The position numbers and the translations under genes are program-made. 64,000 nt of DNA. Source: Histomonas meleagridis. Lineage: Eukaryota > Parabasalia > Tritrichomonadida > Dientamoebidae. This document shows positions 52,646 through 61,239 of the stretch, piece after piece. Position 1 is the first letter of the stretch. Every line of letters starts with the position of its first letter. Under the pieces are notes generated by a model that saw only the letters and a program-made list of their open reading frames with translations, was not told where the DNA came from and did no database searches. The stretch covers positions 806,001 to 870,000 of the forward strand of contig WSYJ01000138.1 of assembly GCA_020186115.1 (NCBI GenBank), in the 5' to 3' direction.

Positions 52646-53365
52646 ATGAGTGGAAAATTGCCTCGTTTTCCCATAACACGTCCGCCAAGATTAGTTCAAC
52701 CAACACCAGCAAAAAGACCACCTGATACAAAGCCTGTGAGAAGACCAAAAAGGAAACTTAGTAAAGTAGCACCAAAAAATGCACATACAGAATTTAGACG
52801 TTTTTATGATCGCGGTGATATTCCTGTTCGCCTTGTTCATACTACATATAAAAATGCTATAGCTTGGTCAGTAGAACCATCACTTCTGGATTATCAACAT
52901 TACTTACCTTTATTTGTAGATGGACTTCGTGAAAAAGAAGAACCATATAAATTCTTTGCACGAAAAGGAACATGGGAACTCCTGAAACAAGGTGGTACAC
53001 GAGTTTTACAAGTTTTGCCACAAATAGTCATCCCATTGAAAAAAGCATTAGATACTCGCGACTTAGAAATTCTTCCTGTTGCACTTCGTACAATGCAAAA
53101 GATTGTAAAATCATGTGATCTAGCAGGGGAAGCACTCATTCCACATTACCGACAGCTTCTTCCTGTGTTAAATGAGTTTATAATGTGCAACAAGAACTTA
53201 GGAGACCAAATTGAATATGGACAAAGGAAAAGACAAAATATTGGAGACCTCATTAATGAGACATTGGAAGTTTTAGAGCTAAATGGTGGACCTGAAGCAT
53301 TCATTAACATTCAATATATGATTCCAACTTATCAATCTGCGCGTTCACCTGATGACGAAGAATAA
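52646..53365 (+). CDS. PACRG: Parkin co-regulated gene protein homologue
   Basis: 239 codons from ATG. A basic Pro-rich N-terminus (residues 1-45) is followed by the conserved HEAT-like core: FRRFYDRGDIPVRLVHTTYK, WSVEPSLLDYQHYLPLFVDG, FFARKGTWELLKQGGTRVLQ, VLPQIVIPLKKALDTRDLEI, ending near GDLINETLEVLELNGG. PACRG is an inner-junction protein of axonemal doublet microtubules, so it marks a flagellated cell. Length matches the family. Confidence 0.97.
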   Translation: MSGKLPRFPITRPPRLVQPTPAKRPPDTKPVRRPKRKLSKVAPKNAHTEFRRFYDRGDIPVRLVHTTYKNAIAWSVEPSLLDYQHYLPLFVDGLREKEEPYKFFARKGTWELLKQGGTRVLQVLPQIVIPLKKALDTRDLEILPVALRTMQKIVKSCDLAGEALIPHYRQLLPVLNEFIMCNKNLGDQIEYGQRKRQNIGDLINETLEVLELNGGPEAFINIQYMIPTYQSARSPDDEE

Positions 53366-53951
53366 ATGTTCTTTTTCATATTAAAGAATGTTTCTTGTTT
53401 ATAGAGAGAAATAAGAGAACAAAACAATTTATTCATTGTAAAGCAAATTTTTGTGTTTGTGTTTGTTTTCTTTGAATGATCTTATGTAAAATTAATTTGT
53501 ATGGTTATTTCTGGTTTGAACCATCTTAAAGTATATTAATCATTTTAAATACCAATTTTTATAGTATACTTATAAATAAGGAAAACATTTATTAAATAGA
53601 AATATCATTTAATGGAAGTAATTAATGTATAATTTTTTCTAAATTTCCAAGAATTGGTGATATTTGATTTCAAGCAGATGAAGAAAAAACATTCAAACAA
53701 AAAATTGACCATATGAATGTATTAGTGTTAGGCAATAAATATCTTTTGACATAAGATCATTATATATATTTTTTCAAGCAGTTCTTCTTAGTTGTATGGA
53801 AGCAGACAGTTTTTCATGGTGTCTTTATAAAGCAAAATTGTTAAACTGAATACATTTTAAAGAATTATAAAAATATATTTTAAAAAATATTATAATATTT
53901 ATGTACAAATTATATTTTATGAATAAACAACAGAGGATATTATTATATTTC
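53366..53951. other. Intergenic, nothing recognised
   Basis: AT-rich region between convergent genes; no frame or repeat supported. Confidence 0.5.
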
Positions 53952-54500
53952 CTATTCTGTAAGATTCTCTTCTGATGGAGAATCAACAAGCATGAATTTC
54001 TGAAATCCTTGAATAATCATATCAAAACCTTCTTTCCTTTGAACATTTGCAGCATCTATGTCTTGAATTTCTTGCATGATTTTTGCATTATCGGCTATAG
54101 TTTTAGCTGTCTTTGCTTCATACTCGAAATTTTTCTTATCTTCTAATTTGATTTTCATTTCTATAAGATCGCCTCTTTTTGCTTGCGTTCTTGGAGATGC
54201 AATTTCGTCTTTTTCTTGGTTTAAATATGCTAATTCTTCTTCTAATATTTGAAATTGATTGTCATAATTTTCAAGCTCCTTTTCCCATTTGCCAAAAATA
54301 TTATCCATTTTGTTAACTTCATCTGTGAGAATTTTATATTCGATTTCAGCAGAATCAATCATGCATAGCATCTTTGCTTTAAGTTTTTGAAGTTGCTCTG
54401 GATCCTTATTTGCTAGCATTTCTGAGTAAATTGTGTGCAAATCTTTTGCTGGTCTTAACCGTGAGTTTGCTTTGATGTTAGCTGTTTTTTGCAGGTCCAT
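53952..54500 (-). CDS. Coiled-coil protein, possible THOC7-like
   Basis: 182 codons from ATG 54,500. Almost entirely helical from ~20 to 165 with heptads (YKILTDEVNKMDNIFGKWEK; NYDNQFQILEEELAYLNQEK), then a short acidic end (DSPSEENLTE). Size and a mid-protein R/K-rich break (SPRTQAKRGDLIEMKIKL) are compatible with the THO subunit THOC7, but coiled coils match many families, so this is only a suggestion. Confidence 0.6.
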   Translation of the reverse strand: MDLQKTANIKANSRLRPAKDLHTIYSEMLANKDPEQLQKLKAKMLCMIDSAEIEYKILTDEVNKMDNIFGKWEKELENYDNQFQILEEELAYLNQEKDEIASPRTQAKRGDLIEMKIKLEDKKNFEYEAKTAKTIADNAKIMQEIQDIDAANVQRKEGFDMIIQGFQKFMLVDSPSEENLTE

Positions 54501-54814
54501 TTGAAGGTTGTGAATTTTTTAGCAGCACAGTCAACACACCCACACTGCCACTTTTTAGTCTGGCCAGACCACATATTAACGCCAAATGATGCAATTATAT
54601 TTGCCATAAAATAAACACATGTGTTTATTTTAGCAAGATATATAAAATATTTAGAAAATGTTTAAAGGCTCATGTAAAAGTAAAAAAGGAATTTTATAGA
54701 AGAAATATGTTTTTTACAATATTGAGTTTTCATTAAATATTTGGGGAAGAAAAAAACTGTTTTATAACACAGGATCTCATTGAAAAAGTTAAATAATCTT
54801 ATCGTTTTCAGATT
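54501..54814. promoter_or_regulatory. Divergent intergenic region
   Basis: Contains CACTTTTTAGTCTGGCCAGACC near 54,549-54,570 with a GGTCTGGCCAGACC-like palindrome core (TCTGGCCAGA). Otherwise AT-rich. A shared promoter for the flanking genes is likely. Confidence 0.35.
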
Positions 54815-55435
54815 ATGCTCAAAGATAGGGTTATTCTTTGTGGGGATTCTAAAACAGGCAAAACTTCTATCTTTAGATATATTAGAGGACTCGAATTCAA
54901 AGACTTTTTGCGAACAACTCATATTGCAAGTTATTATCCAATCGATCTCACTGACCAAGGTTTTCAATTTAAAATAAACATATGGGATGTAGGTGGGGAT
55001 CCTCTGATGCGAAATTTGGCCGAAATATATATGAATAATGTTGATATTGTTATTATCGTTATTGATATAACGAATCATAATTCTTATGATTCGTTACCTT
55101 ATTGGATCAAACTTGCAAAAGAAAAATCACCCACATCATTATCGAAAATAATAATTGTAATTAATAAAATTGATAAACGCAAAAAGAAAAAAATTACAGA
55201 TGAAGAAATAGAAAAAATTAAACAAACAGAAGACACAATTGTAACAAGTGTATCTGCTAAGACAGGCGAAGGGGTGAAAGAGCTTTTTGTAACTGTTGGA
55301 CAGATTCTTGCTGATTTTCATAAGCTTTTGATACAACACGCGCAAGAAAGTGCAGCCAGAGAAACAGAATCCAATTATGGTGATGACTCTAATAATAATA
55401 ATGGTGGTGGTGGCGGATGTTGTGATATTCAATGA
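54815..55435 (+). CDS. Rab-like small GTPase with diverged switch II
   Basis: 206 codons from ATG. G1 is G10-DSKTGKTS18; a Thr pair in switch I (RTTHIASYY) could supply G2; G3 is WDVGGD instead of WDTAGQ; G4 is NKID; G5 is SVSAK. The C-terminus is Asn/Gly-rich and ends GGGGGCCDIQ, two cysteines for geranylgeranylation. Rab family members recruit effectors to membranes. The catalytic Gln of switch II is replaced by Asp, so hydrolysis may be slow or altered. Confidence 0.85.
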   Translation: MLKDRVILCGDSKTGKTSIFRYIRGLEFKDFLRTTHIASYYPIDLTDQGFQFKINIWDVGGDPLMRNLAEIYMNNVDIVIIVIDITNHNSYDSLPYWIKLAKEKSPTSLSKIIIVINKIDKRKKKKITDEEIEKIKQTEDTIVTSVSAKTGEGVKELFVTVGQILADFHKLLIQHAQESAARETESNYGDDSNNNNGGGGGCCDIQ

Positions 55436-55629
55436 TAATTTATATAAATCGGGTATCATGTTGTTATTCTTTTGTTGTGCATTTCAAATGAAATTATGAT
55501 TTTATTCGCAGAGAAGAAAAAAACGAACGTTTTGTGTGAAACTTTTGCGACCGTTTAATGTTGGTCAGGCGAATTTCGTTCTGAAAATTTGAATGTTTGC
55601 AACAAAACCGAAAATTTTACAAAACTCCA

Positions 55630-56676
55630 ATGGCCAAAATCATTGGAACATCTGAAGAAGATTTAATTATTGCAGCTAAACAGATTCAAAACGGTGGCCT
55701 TGTAGCATTTCCAACAGAAACAGTTTATGGTTTAGGGGCACACCTTGAAGAAAAATCATTAGCAGAAATTTTTGCAGCAAAACATCGTCCTTATAGTGAT
55801 CCTTTAATCACTCACTTTGATACACCAGAGCATGCCAAAAAATATCTTTTACTTACTGATGAAGAGTCAGAAATTTTTGATAAAATCGCAAAAAAGTTTT
55901 GGCCTGGTCCACTCACAATTGTAGCACCAGCAACATCAGCTGTGCCTCCTTTGGTTATGGCTGGTACTGGTTGTGTAGGAGTTCGTGTTCCTTCTCATCC
56001 AATTTGTCATCGATTTCTTGAGCTTTGTGGCGAACCAGTTGCAGCACCCTCAGCCAACCTTTTTGGGCATGTTTCACCAACCACAGTTGATCATGTTTAC
56101 AAAGATCTTGGAAATACAGAAGGATTGTTAATTGTTTCAGGCGGTAAAGCTACTATTGGTATTGAATCTACAGTTATTCGTCTTAAAGGAAAAACAATTA
56201 CTGTCTTACGACCCGGTTTTGTTACTGCAGGACAACTTGAAGAGATATCTCCTGGAAATGTTAGTGGAATCACAAACAAAACTATGCAACTTGCATCACC
56301 AGGCCACGAGCTTAAACATTATTCACCCAACCTTGAAACTGTTTTAGGTTATATTTCCGATGATGAAGATGCAGAAAAAGAAATTCCAAAAGGAACAGTA
56401 ATCATTGATTTCCATAGGCAATTTGCACCAATTGCATCAAAGTCAATTAGATATTTTGATCTGTCACCATGCGGATGCGTAGCAGAAGCAATCAACAAAG
56501 TATATGACATCCTAAGAGAGGCCGAAGTAACACCAAATGCAAAGTTTTGCATTATTGCAGATATCAAAAACAGTGGTTTGGAAAATGACCAACATGATCA
56601 GGAGTTAGTTGGCTCATTACGTGATAGGTTATTACGTGCTGCTTCTCATAGAATTACAAAATATAGAGGAAATTAG
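55630..56676 (+). CDS. SUA5: Threonylcarbamoyl-AMP synthase (Sua5/YrdC)
   Basis: 348 codons from ATG 55,630 (MAKIIGTSEED); an upstream TTG frame extension was rejected. The YrdC domain covers residues ~10-200: PTETVYGLGA, KHRPYSDPL, WPGPLTIVAPA, GVRVPSHP, APSANLFGHVSPTT, TVLRPG. SPGHELKHYSPN starts the linker to the C-terminal Sua5 domain, which ends with SLRDRLLRAASHRI. It makes threonylcarbamoyl-AMP from Thr, bicarbonate and ATP for t6A37 in ANN-decoding tRNAs. It is the two-domain form (Sua5), not the short TsaC form. Confidence 0.97.
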   Translation: MAKIIGTSEEDLIIAAKQIQNGGLVAFPTETVYGLGAHLEEKSLAEIFAAKHRPYSDPLITHFDTPEHAKKYLLLTDEESEIFDKIAKKFWPGPLTIVAPATSAVPPLVMAGTGCVGVRVPSHPICHRFLELCGEPVAAPSANLFGHVSPTTVDHVYKDLGNTEGLLIVSGGKATIGIESTVIRLKGKTITVLRPGFVTAGQLEEISPGNVSGITNKTMQLASPGHELKHYSPNLETVLGYISDDEDAEKEIPKGTVIIDFHRQFAPIASKSIRYFDLSPCGCVAEAINKVYDILREAEVTPNAKFCIIADIKNSGLENDQHDQELVGSLRDRLLRAASHRITKYRGN

Positions 56677-56988
56677 AGCTTCAGTCATGACATGTGATGT
56701 GAAAGTTAAAATTAGAATTTTCATAAAAGAATTTTTTAATGTAATTTTCCTTATTTCATTGTATAAATCATCTTCGTAATTTTAAAATTTGCAGCAAATT
56801 TTTTTTATAAGTTTCACTTAACCTGCATTTTGATCATTAGTTTCAAAGTTATACATTTGATATCATTTAATATGTTAAATGTAGTGGTAAACAAAATTTA
56901 AAAGAGAAATGTAAATGAATTTGGAAATATAGTTTACCTAATTTCTTTTTGATCAAAAAATGATTTCTGTTTCAAAATAAAAACTTAT
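56677..56988. other. Intergenic, nothing recognised
   Basis: AT-rich region between convergent genes. Confidence 0.5.
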
Positions 56989-57288
56989 TTACTGATCAAT
57001 AAGAACAACATTTTGTATAACAATGAGTGTGTAATCATCTCCTGGAGCAATCATAATTTCGGTTTTGTCAGCACGAATTCTAAGAAACGTGAGATCATCT
57101 GTAGGGTCAAGATCACGGACCATAAAGCGAGCTCTTTCAACAAGAGGTGGTAATGTTTTGGCATAACGAGATGGATCAACATCCTTAAAAGCACTATGAA
57201 TTACATTATTTTTACCATCCAGAACAAGTGTTCCAATAACGCTTTTATTTCCTTCAATTCTTCTGAGGATCTGATCAACTTCAGACAT
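56989..57288 (-). CDS. DYNLRB: Dynein light chain roadblock/LC7
   Basis: 99 codons from ATG 57,288 (MSEVDQILRRIEGNKSVIGT); an upstream GTG frame was not used. Roadblock fold motifs: VIGTLVLDGKNNVIHSAF, then LVERARFMVRDLDPTDDLTF, LRIRADKTEIMIAPGDDYTL, ending VIQNVVLIDQ. Length and end are normal for the dynein accessory light chain, which dimerises and binds the intermediate chains in cytoplasmic and axonemal dyneins. Confidence 0.95.
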   Translation of the reverse strand: MSEVDQILRRIEGNKSVIGTLVLDGKNNVIHSAFKDVDPSRYAKTLPPLVERARFMVRDLDPTDDLTFLRIRADKTEIMIAPGDDYTLIVIQNVVLIDQ

Positions 57289-57452
57289 TTGGTTAGATAT
57301 AAATAACGTATTATATGTCACTTTTCAATTCTTAGCTTCTAATTGGAAGCTTACATATCTTTATTAACAAAGGCAATCTTTCCACTCAACAACATCATTA
57401 TTGAAAAACATTGTTCAAATCTCGAAATGAGATATTTATTCATTTATTGAAA

Positions 57453-57797
57453 TTACTTCTTTCCACCTTTCTTAGCTTGTTGTACACGCCTTTTAACACT
57501 TGTAGTGGCAATTTTAGCATTTGCATCTACTGAAACGCCTGCATATCCACGTGTAACCTTCTTTGATCTTTGAACACGTCCTTTCTTTTCGACTTGATCA
57601 GTGTTGGACTTCTTATGATCAAAACGGTAATGCTCAGTCCAGCTGATCTTTCTTGGGTTTCTCTTACGTTCCCACATACGGAAAGTTTTTTTAGATTCGA
57701 ATGCCATCATATGTTTATCTTCACGAACATAAATAATTCCATGCCCTGGGTGAAATTGGTGTCCTGAGAATCCGTCAATCTCTGTTCTGTGAGACAT
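57453..57797 (-). CDS. RPL24: 60S ribosomal protein L24 (eL24)
   Basis: 114 codons from ATG 57,797. FSGHQFHPGHGIIYVRED, then KRNPRKISWTEHYRFDHKKS, correspond to the core of eL24, with a basic C-terminal tail ending QQAKKGGKK. The cysteines that bind zinc in some eL24 proteins are absent. It belongs to the large ribosomal subunit near the subunit interface. It shares a ~575-base divergent region with the downstream kinase. Confidence 0.95.
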   Translation of the reverse strand: MSHRTEIDGFSGHQFHPGHGIIYVREDKHMMAFESKKTFRMWERKRNPRKISWTEHYRFDHKKSNTDQVEKKGRVQRSKKVTRGYAGVSVDANAKIATTSVKRRVQQAKKGGKK

Positions 57798-58372
57798 TTT
57801 TCAAAAAGGAAGGCCATCCATTTCAATGGTGACACTTTTCCCATGGATAACACACGGTCCCCTAAACGGTCACTGCCCCAACCCACAGTTCTTTGTCCTA
57901 TTTTGACCAAATAATCACTTGAAAAGTCGAATTTATTTGTTTCAAAAAGTGGTAAATATTTCAAAAAGTCAAGATAAAAACCATCGTTATTCAAGTACCA
58001 AAAATTTAACACAAATGAAAAGTGTAAACGGCGCGGTTCTTGAATCCAACAAAAAAAGAATATCTCTTCCTTCATTTGAAAACAGATTAAAATGTTGAGG
58101 AACACTAAATGTACAATTAGTTTGTTTTTAAGGTATAATACATTTTTGTTTTCCGAGGTTTTCTGGGCCCAAAATTTTCCATTGTTTGAAAAGTGCAAAT
58201 TTTCGTTTTGTTTGAATTTAAAAAATGTCATTTGAAATCGACGCAACCCACTTTTTCAGAGTTAAAATTAAAACGACGGTTTCATTTTTATCGCTTATAT
58301 CAAAATTGACAACAAGTGTGAAAAAACCGTAAATTCAAGCACAAACAAAGTTTGAGAAAGCAGAGCCAGTAA
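57798..58372. promoter_or_regulatory. Divergent region between RPL24 and a kinase gene
   Basis: On the RPL24 side it has GACACTTTTCCCATGG near 57,829 and two TTTCAAAAAGT words near 57,931 and 57,958. The minus ORF at 57,707-58,246 overlaps RPL24 and is not convincing. Individual promoter functions are unproven. Confidence 0.35.
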
Positions 58373-59695
58373 ATGACCTTCTACAAAGTGTACAACTTCT
58401 TTGTTGGCGAAACAATCGCCTCAGGAACATTCAGCACCATCCGAAGCGCTTACAGACAAGATAACTTAAGCCCTGTCGCAATCAAGTTAATTTCAAAACG
58501 GAAAATTATAAAGAACACAAATTATAAGCAAATGCTCTTTGCAGAGGAAGATCTAGCTCCTCTTCTTAACCACCCTCATCTTGTTCCAATTTTTGAAACT
58601 TTTGAAAGTCAAAGGCAAATATTTCAAGTCATGAAGCTTGCTAAAACCAATTTAATTTATTATCTCAGGCGAGCTAAACTCCCTCCGAGAGCTTACATCA
58701 AGATTATTGATGATATCCTTTCAGCAGTTGAATATCTCCATACACATTACATTTGTCATCGCGATATCAAGCTTGATAACATATTAGTTGATGATGACAA
58801 AAATATATACCTATGTGACTTTGGTTTTGCCTGTTTTGCTGTTAATCCTTGCCATGAAAAAGTAGGGTCAATTGGTTATTCTGCTCCAGAAGTCCTTCTT
58901 AATGATGAGTACGATGGTCTTAAAGCAGATATGTGGAGTTTAGGCGTTCTTATCTATCGACTTTATTCAAATCATTGCCCTTTTCCAGATTCCCAAGATT
59001 TTTCCAAGTTTAATGAAAATAGCATTAACTACTCACGCATTCCTGAAGATGTGCGTCCTATCATTCGATCACTTCTTCAAATTGACCCAAACAAACGACC
59101 AACCGCCAGTGAACTTCGCCGAAATCCACTTTTCTCAACTTTACACAACCGTATTCAAAATTCCACTGAAGATTTTGATGAACCAATATCAAATTCGGAT
59201 TGCAATATTCTTCGTCGTATGTCAGAACTTCTCCAAGAAGACATCAGTAGTATTGCCTTTAAACTTGGATCATATGGTATCTCAGAAGAAAAAATATTTT
59301 ATATAATGAATTATACCAGATTATATGGTAAAGAAGATATACCCGAAAATGATGCAATCATCGAAGTATCTTCATGTCCAATGATGGAAACACCATTAAT
59401 ACCAGTGTCACCACAATGTATGCATCGAAAGTCATTTACATTAACTAAAGTTGAAGGAAGACAAGTAATGGATGATGTACGCCAAGTGTTAATGAATGAA
59501 AAGTTTTGTGTTTCGGACTCACCAAATGGAATTCACAAAGCCGTTCTAAATACACCTGATGATGATATACATATTCAGTATGACGTAGAAGATCGCACAG
59601 ATAATTGCTTGGTATCAATCGCTACAGATGGTTCAACTTGCGAAGAATTGGATAAAATTTGTTTGACTATGCAAAGGGAACTAAGTTCGATTTGA
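58373..59695 (+). CDS. AMPK-related (CAMKL) Ser/Thr kinase with UBA and KA1-like regions
   Basis: 440 codons from ATG. The kinase domain covers ~9-263: glycine loop ASGTFSTI (lacking the usual last glycine), Lys38 in VAIK, HRDIKLDN with Asp131, DFG with Asp149, GSIGYSAPE, and RPTASELRRNPLF at the end. A helical UBA-like part (~285-320, SIAFKLGSYGISEEKIFYIM) and a C-terminal KA1-like fold (~360-440, NCLVSIATDGSTCEELDKIC) follow, the MARK/SNF1-like plan. Probably active. Activation-loop Ser/Thr after DFG fits regulation by an upstream kinase. Confidence 0.9.
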   Translation: MTFYKVYNFFVGETIASGTFSTIRSAYRQDNLSPVAIKLISKRKIIKNTNYKQMLFAEEDLAPLLNHPHLVPIFETFESQRQIFQVMKLAKTNLIYYLRRAKLPPRAYIKIIDDILSAVEYLHTHYICHRDIKLDNILVDDDKNIYLCDFGFACFAVNPCHEKVGSIGYSAPEVLLNDEYDGLKADMWSLGVLIYRLYSNHCPFPDSQDFSKFNENSINYSRIPEDVRPIIRSLLQIDPNKRPTASELRRNPLFSTLHNRIQNSTEDFDEPISNSDCNILRRMSELLQEDISSIAFKLGSYGISEEKIFYIMNYTRLYGKEDIPENDAIIEVSSCPMMETPLIPVSPQCMHRKSFTLTKVEGRQVMDDVRQVLMNEKFCVSDSPNGIHKAVLNTPDDDIHIQYDVEDRTDNCLVSIATDGSTCEELDKICLTMQRELSSI

Positions 59696-59990
59696 CCTAT
59701 GTTTTTTAAATGTGGGTAATTCAGATTGTTTGGTTGTAAAAAATAAAATAAAAATAATGTTGTAACATATAAATCTTTAATGCGCATATTGTTCGAATTA
59801 GATAATCTGAAGAATTTTTACACATGTATGAAGGCAGTGAATTAAGTTCTTAGATCAGATTCATTTTCACTTATTGATTTAAAATCTTTGTTTAGATATT
59901 TGGAATATCCAAATTAAAAGCAACAGGTTTGACATATATATTATCAAAATGTTGCATCGATTATTATTATTATTGTTAAAAAAAAGAGAG
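59696..59990. other. Intergenic, nothing recognised
   Basis: AT-rich; no gene seen. Confidence 0.4.
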
Positions 59991-60776
59991 AGCTTTATTT
60001 GATGATGTCAGTTCATTTCAGAGTTTTAATGCTTTGAGGAACATAACCATTCCAGCTACAATTGATTCAATTGGTAATTCTGCTTAAAATGGTTATCATA
60101 ATATAGAATTTTATAAAGTAGAAGAAAACAATTTTTGTAATTTAATGATGATGGTGTATTTATTGATATAAAAGTGCAACTTTTTACAATTATACAATAT
60201 TGTATAAAGGGATACAAAATATGAAATTCGACATTTAGTTACGACTGTAAAAAGGGGTGCATTTCAAGATGTAACTATTTGGAAGATAATATCTTCACAA
60301 TTATCAATAGTGAAAATATTATTATTAGTTTTGATATTTTTGCATTTAGTGGATGAGAAAATATAAGCTTTTTATATTTCATTTAGTATCGAAGACATGG
60401 TATTTTACTCATATCAATGCAATACATTTGGAGGATTTAACTTATTTACTGATCCAGTTTCTGGTCTCTCTATAATGCTTACACTTCAATTTAAGCATAC
60501 AGCATCAAATCATATGTTTTTACAAACTCAAATACATTTATAAATAATCTATTGGAATTTATACAACAGTATCATGTTCAATAACAGTAAAATATTCTTT
60601 ATCTTATATGAATACCATTATCAATTATTCATTTATAATAAATACATATGTCATTTCAATGATATCATCACCATTTGCATATTTAATCATAATTTGTCGG
60701 ATATAATTCTATTGTTTCAAAGGGTTAAGCTAAATCATAAATTTAAAAGAAAATTAATCAAAAATATGATATAAAT
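59990..60776 (+). pseudogene. BspA-like leucine-rich-repeat protein remnant
   Basis: The plus strand reads SFNALRNITIPATIDSIGNS, then RHLVTTVKRGAFQDVTIW and further short blocks typical of the TpLRR/BspA repeat (ITIP..V..IG..AF). Stops and frameshifts occur throughout. The family is a large surface-protein family in trichomonads. The ORF at 60,574-60,774 within it has no recognisable repeat. Confidence 0.5.
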
Positions 60777-60783
60777 AAATTAT

Positions 60784-61050
60784 TTTAAGCTTCAATTGAA
60801 GAAATTGTGTTGCTGTCATTTGCTTCAGAACTTGCCTCAGCTGATATAGCTTCATTTTCGTAGCTCTTGTCGCTTGAGTGTGTCTTCTTTTTCAAGATTT
60901 TTTTTTTCTTTTGTTTATGATCATGTTCGTGATGATGTTAATGACTGTGTGAATCTTAATTTCCTAGAATGCATAAACGCGGAAACCCAATTCCATGTTT
61001 ATAGACAGGAGGTGTGACGTCAGACTCTTTTATCCTTGGGAAATTATCAA
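60784..61050 (-). pseudogene. C-terminal remnant of a His/Lys/Ser-rich protein
   Basis: The minus frame from ~61,050 reads VDNFPRIKESDVTPPVYKHG, then GFPRLCILGN, a stop, DSHSH, a stop, HHHEHDHKQKKKKILKKK and ends ISAEASSEANDSNTISSIEA. The frame is constant across two stops (TAA), suggesting recent nonsense mutations in a former gene's end. Unrecognised. Confidence 0.4.
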
Positions 61051-61239
61051 CGAATTAAATATGAACTATGGAATTAATTTCATTGGTTTGCCTAAAAACA
61101 CCTAATAAATTCATAATTTCACACATATCAACATTTTTATACAACTATGCAAAATGTGCTATATTCCGATCAATATTAATTCAAAAAAAAAGCTGACAAG
61201 TCTATATTTTCACGTGACATTTCATCGGGTTGGATCAAA

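Noticed and set aside
57707-58246. 179-codon minus-strand ORF overlapping RPL24
   Set aside because: It runs out of frame over the start of RPL24, has a Phe/Asn-rich composition and no recognisable domain; RPL24 is clearly the real gene.
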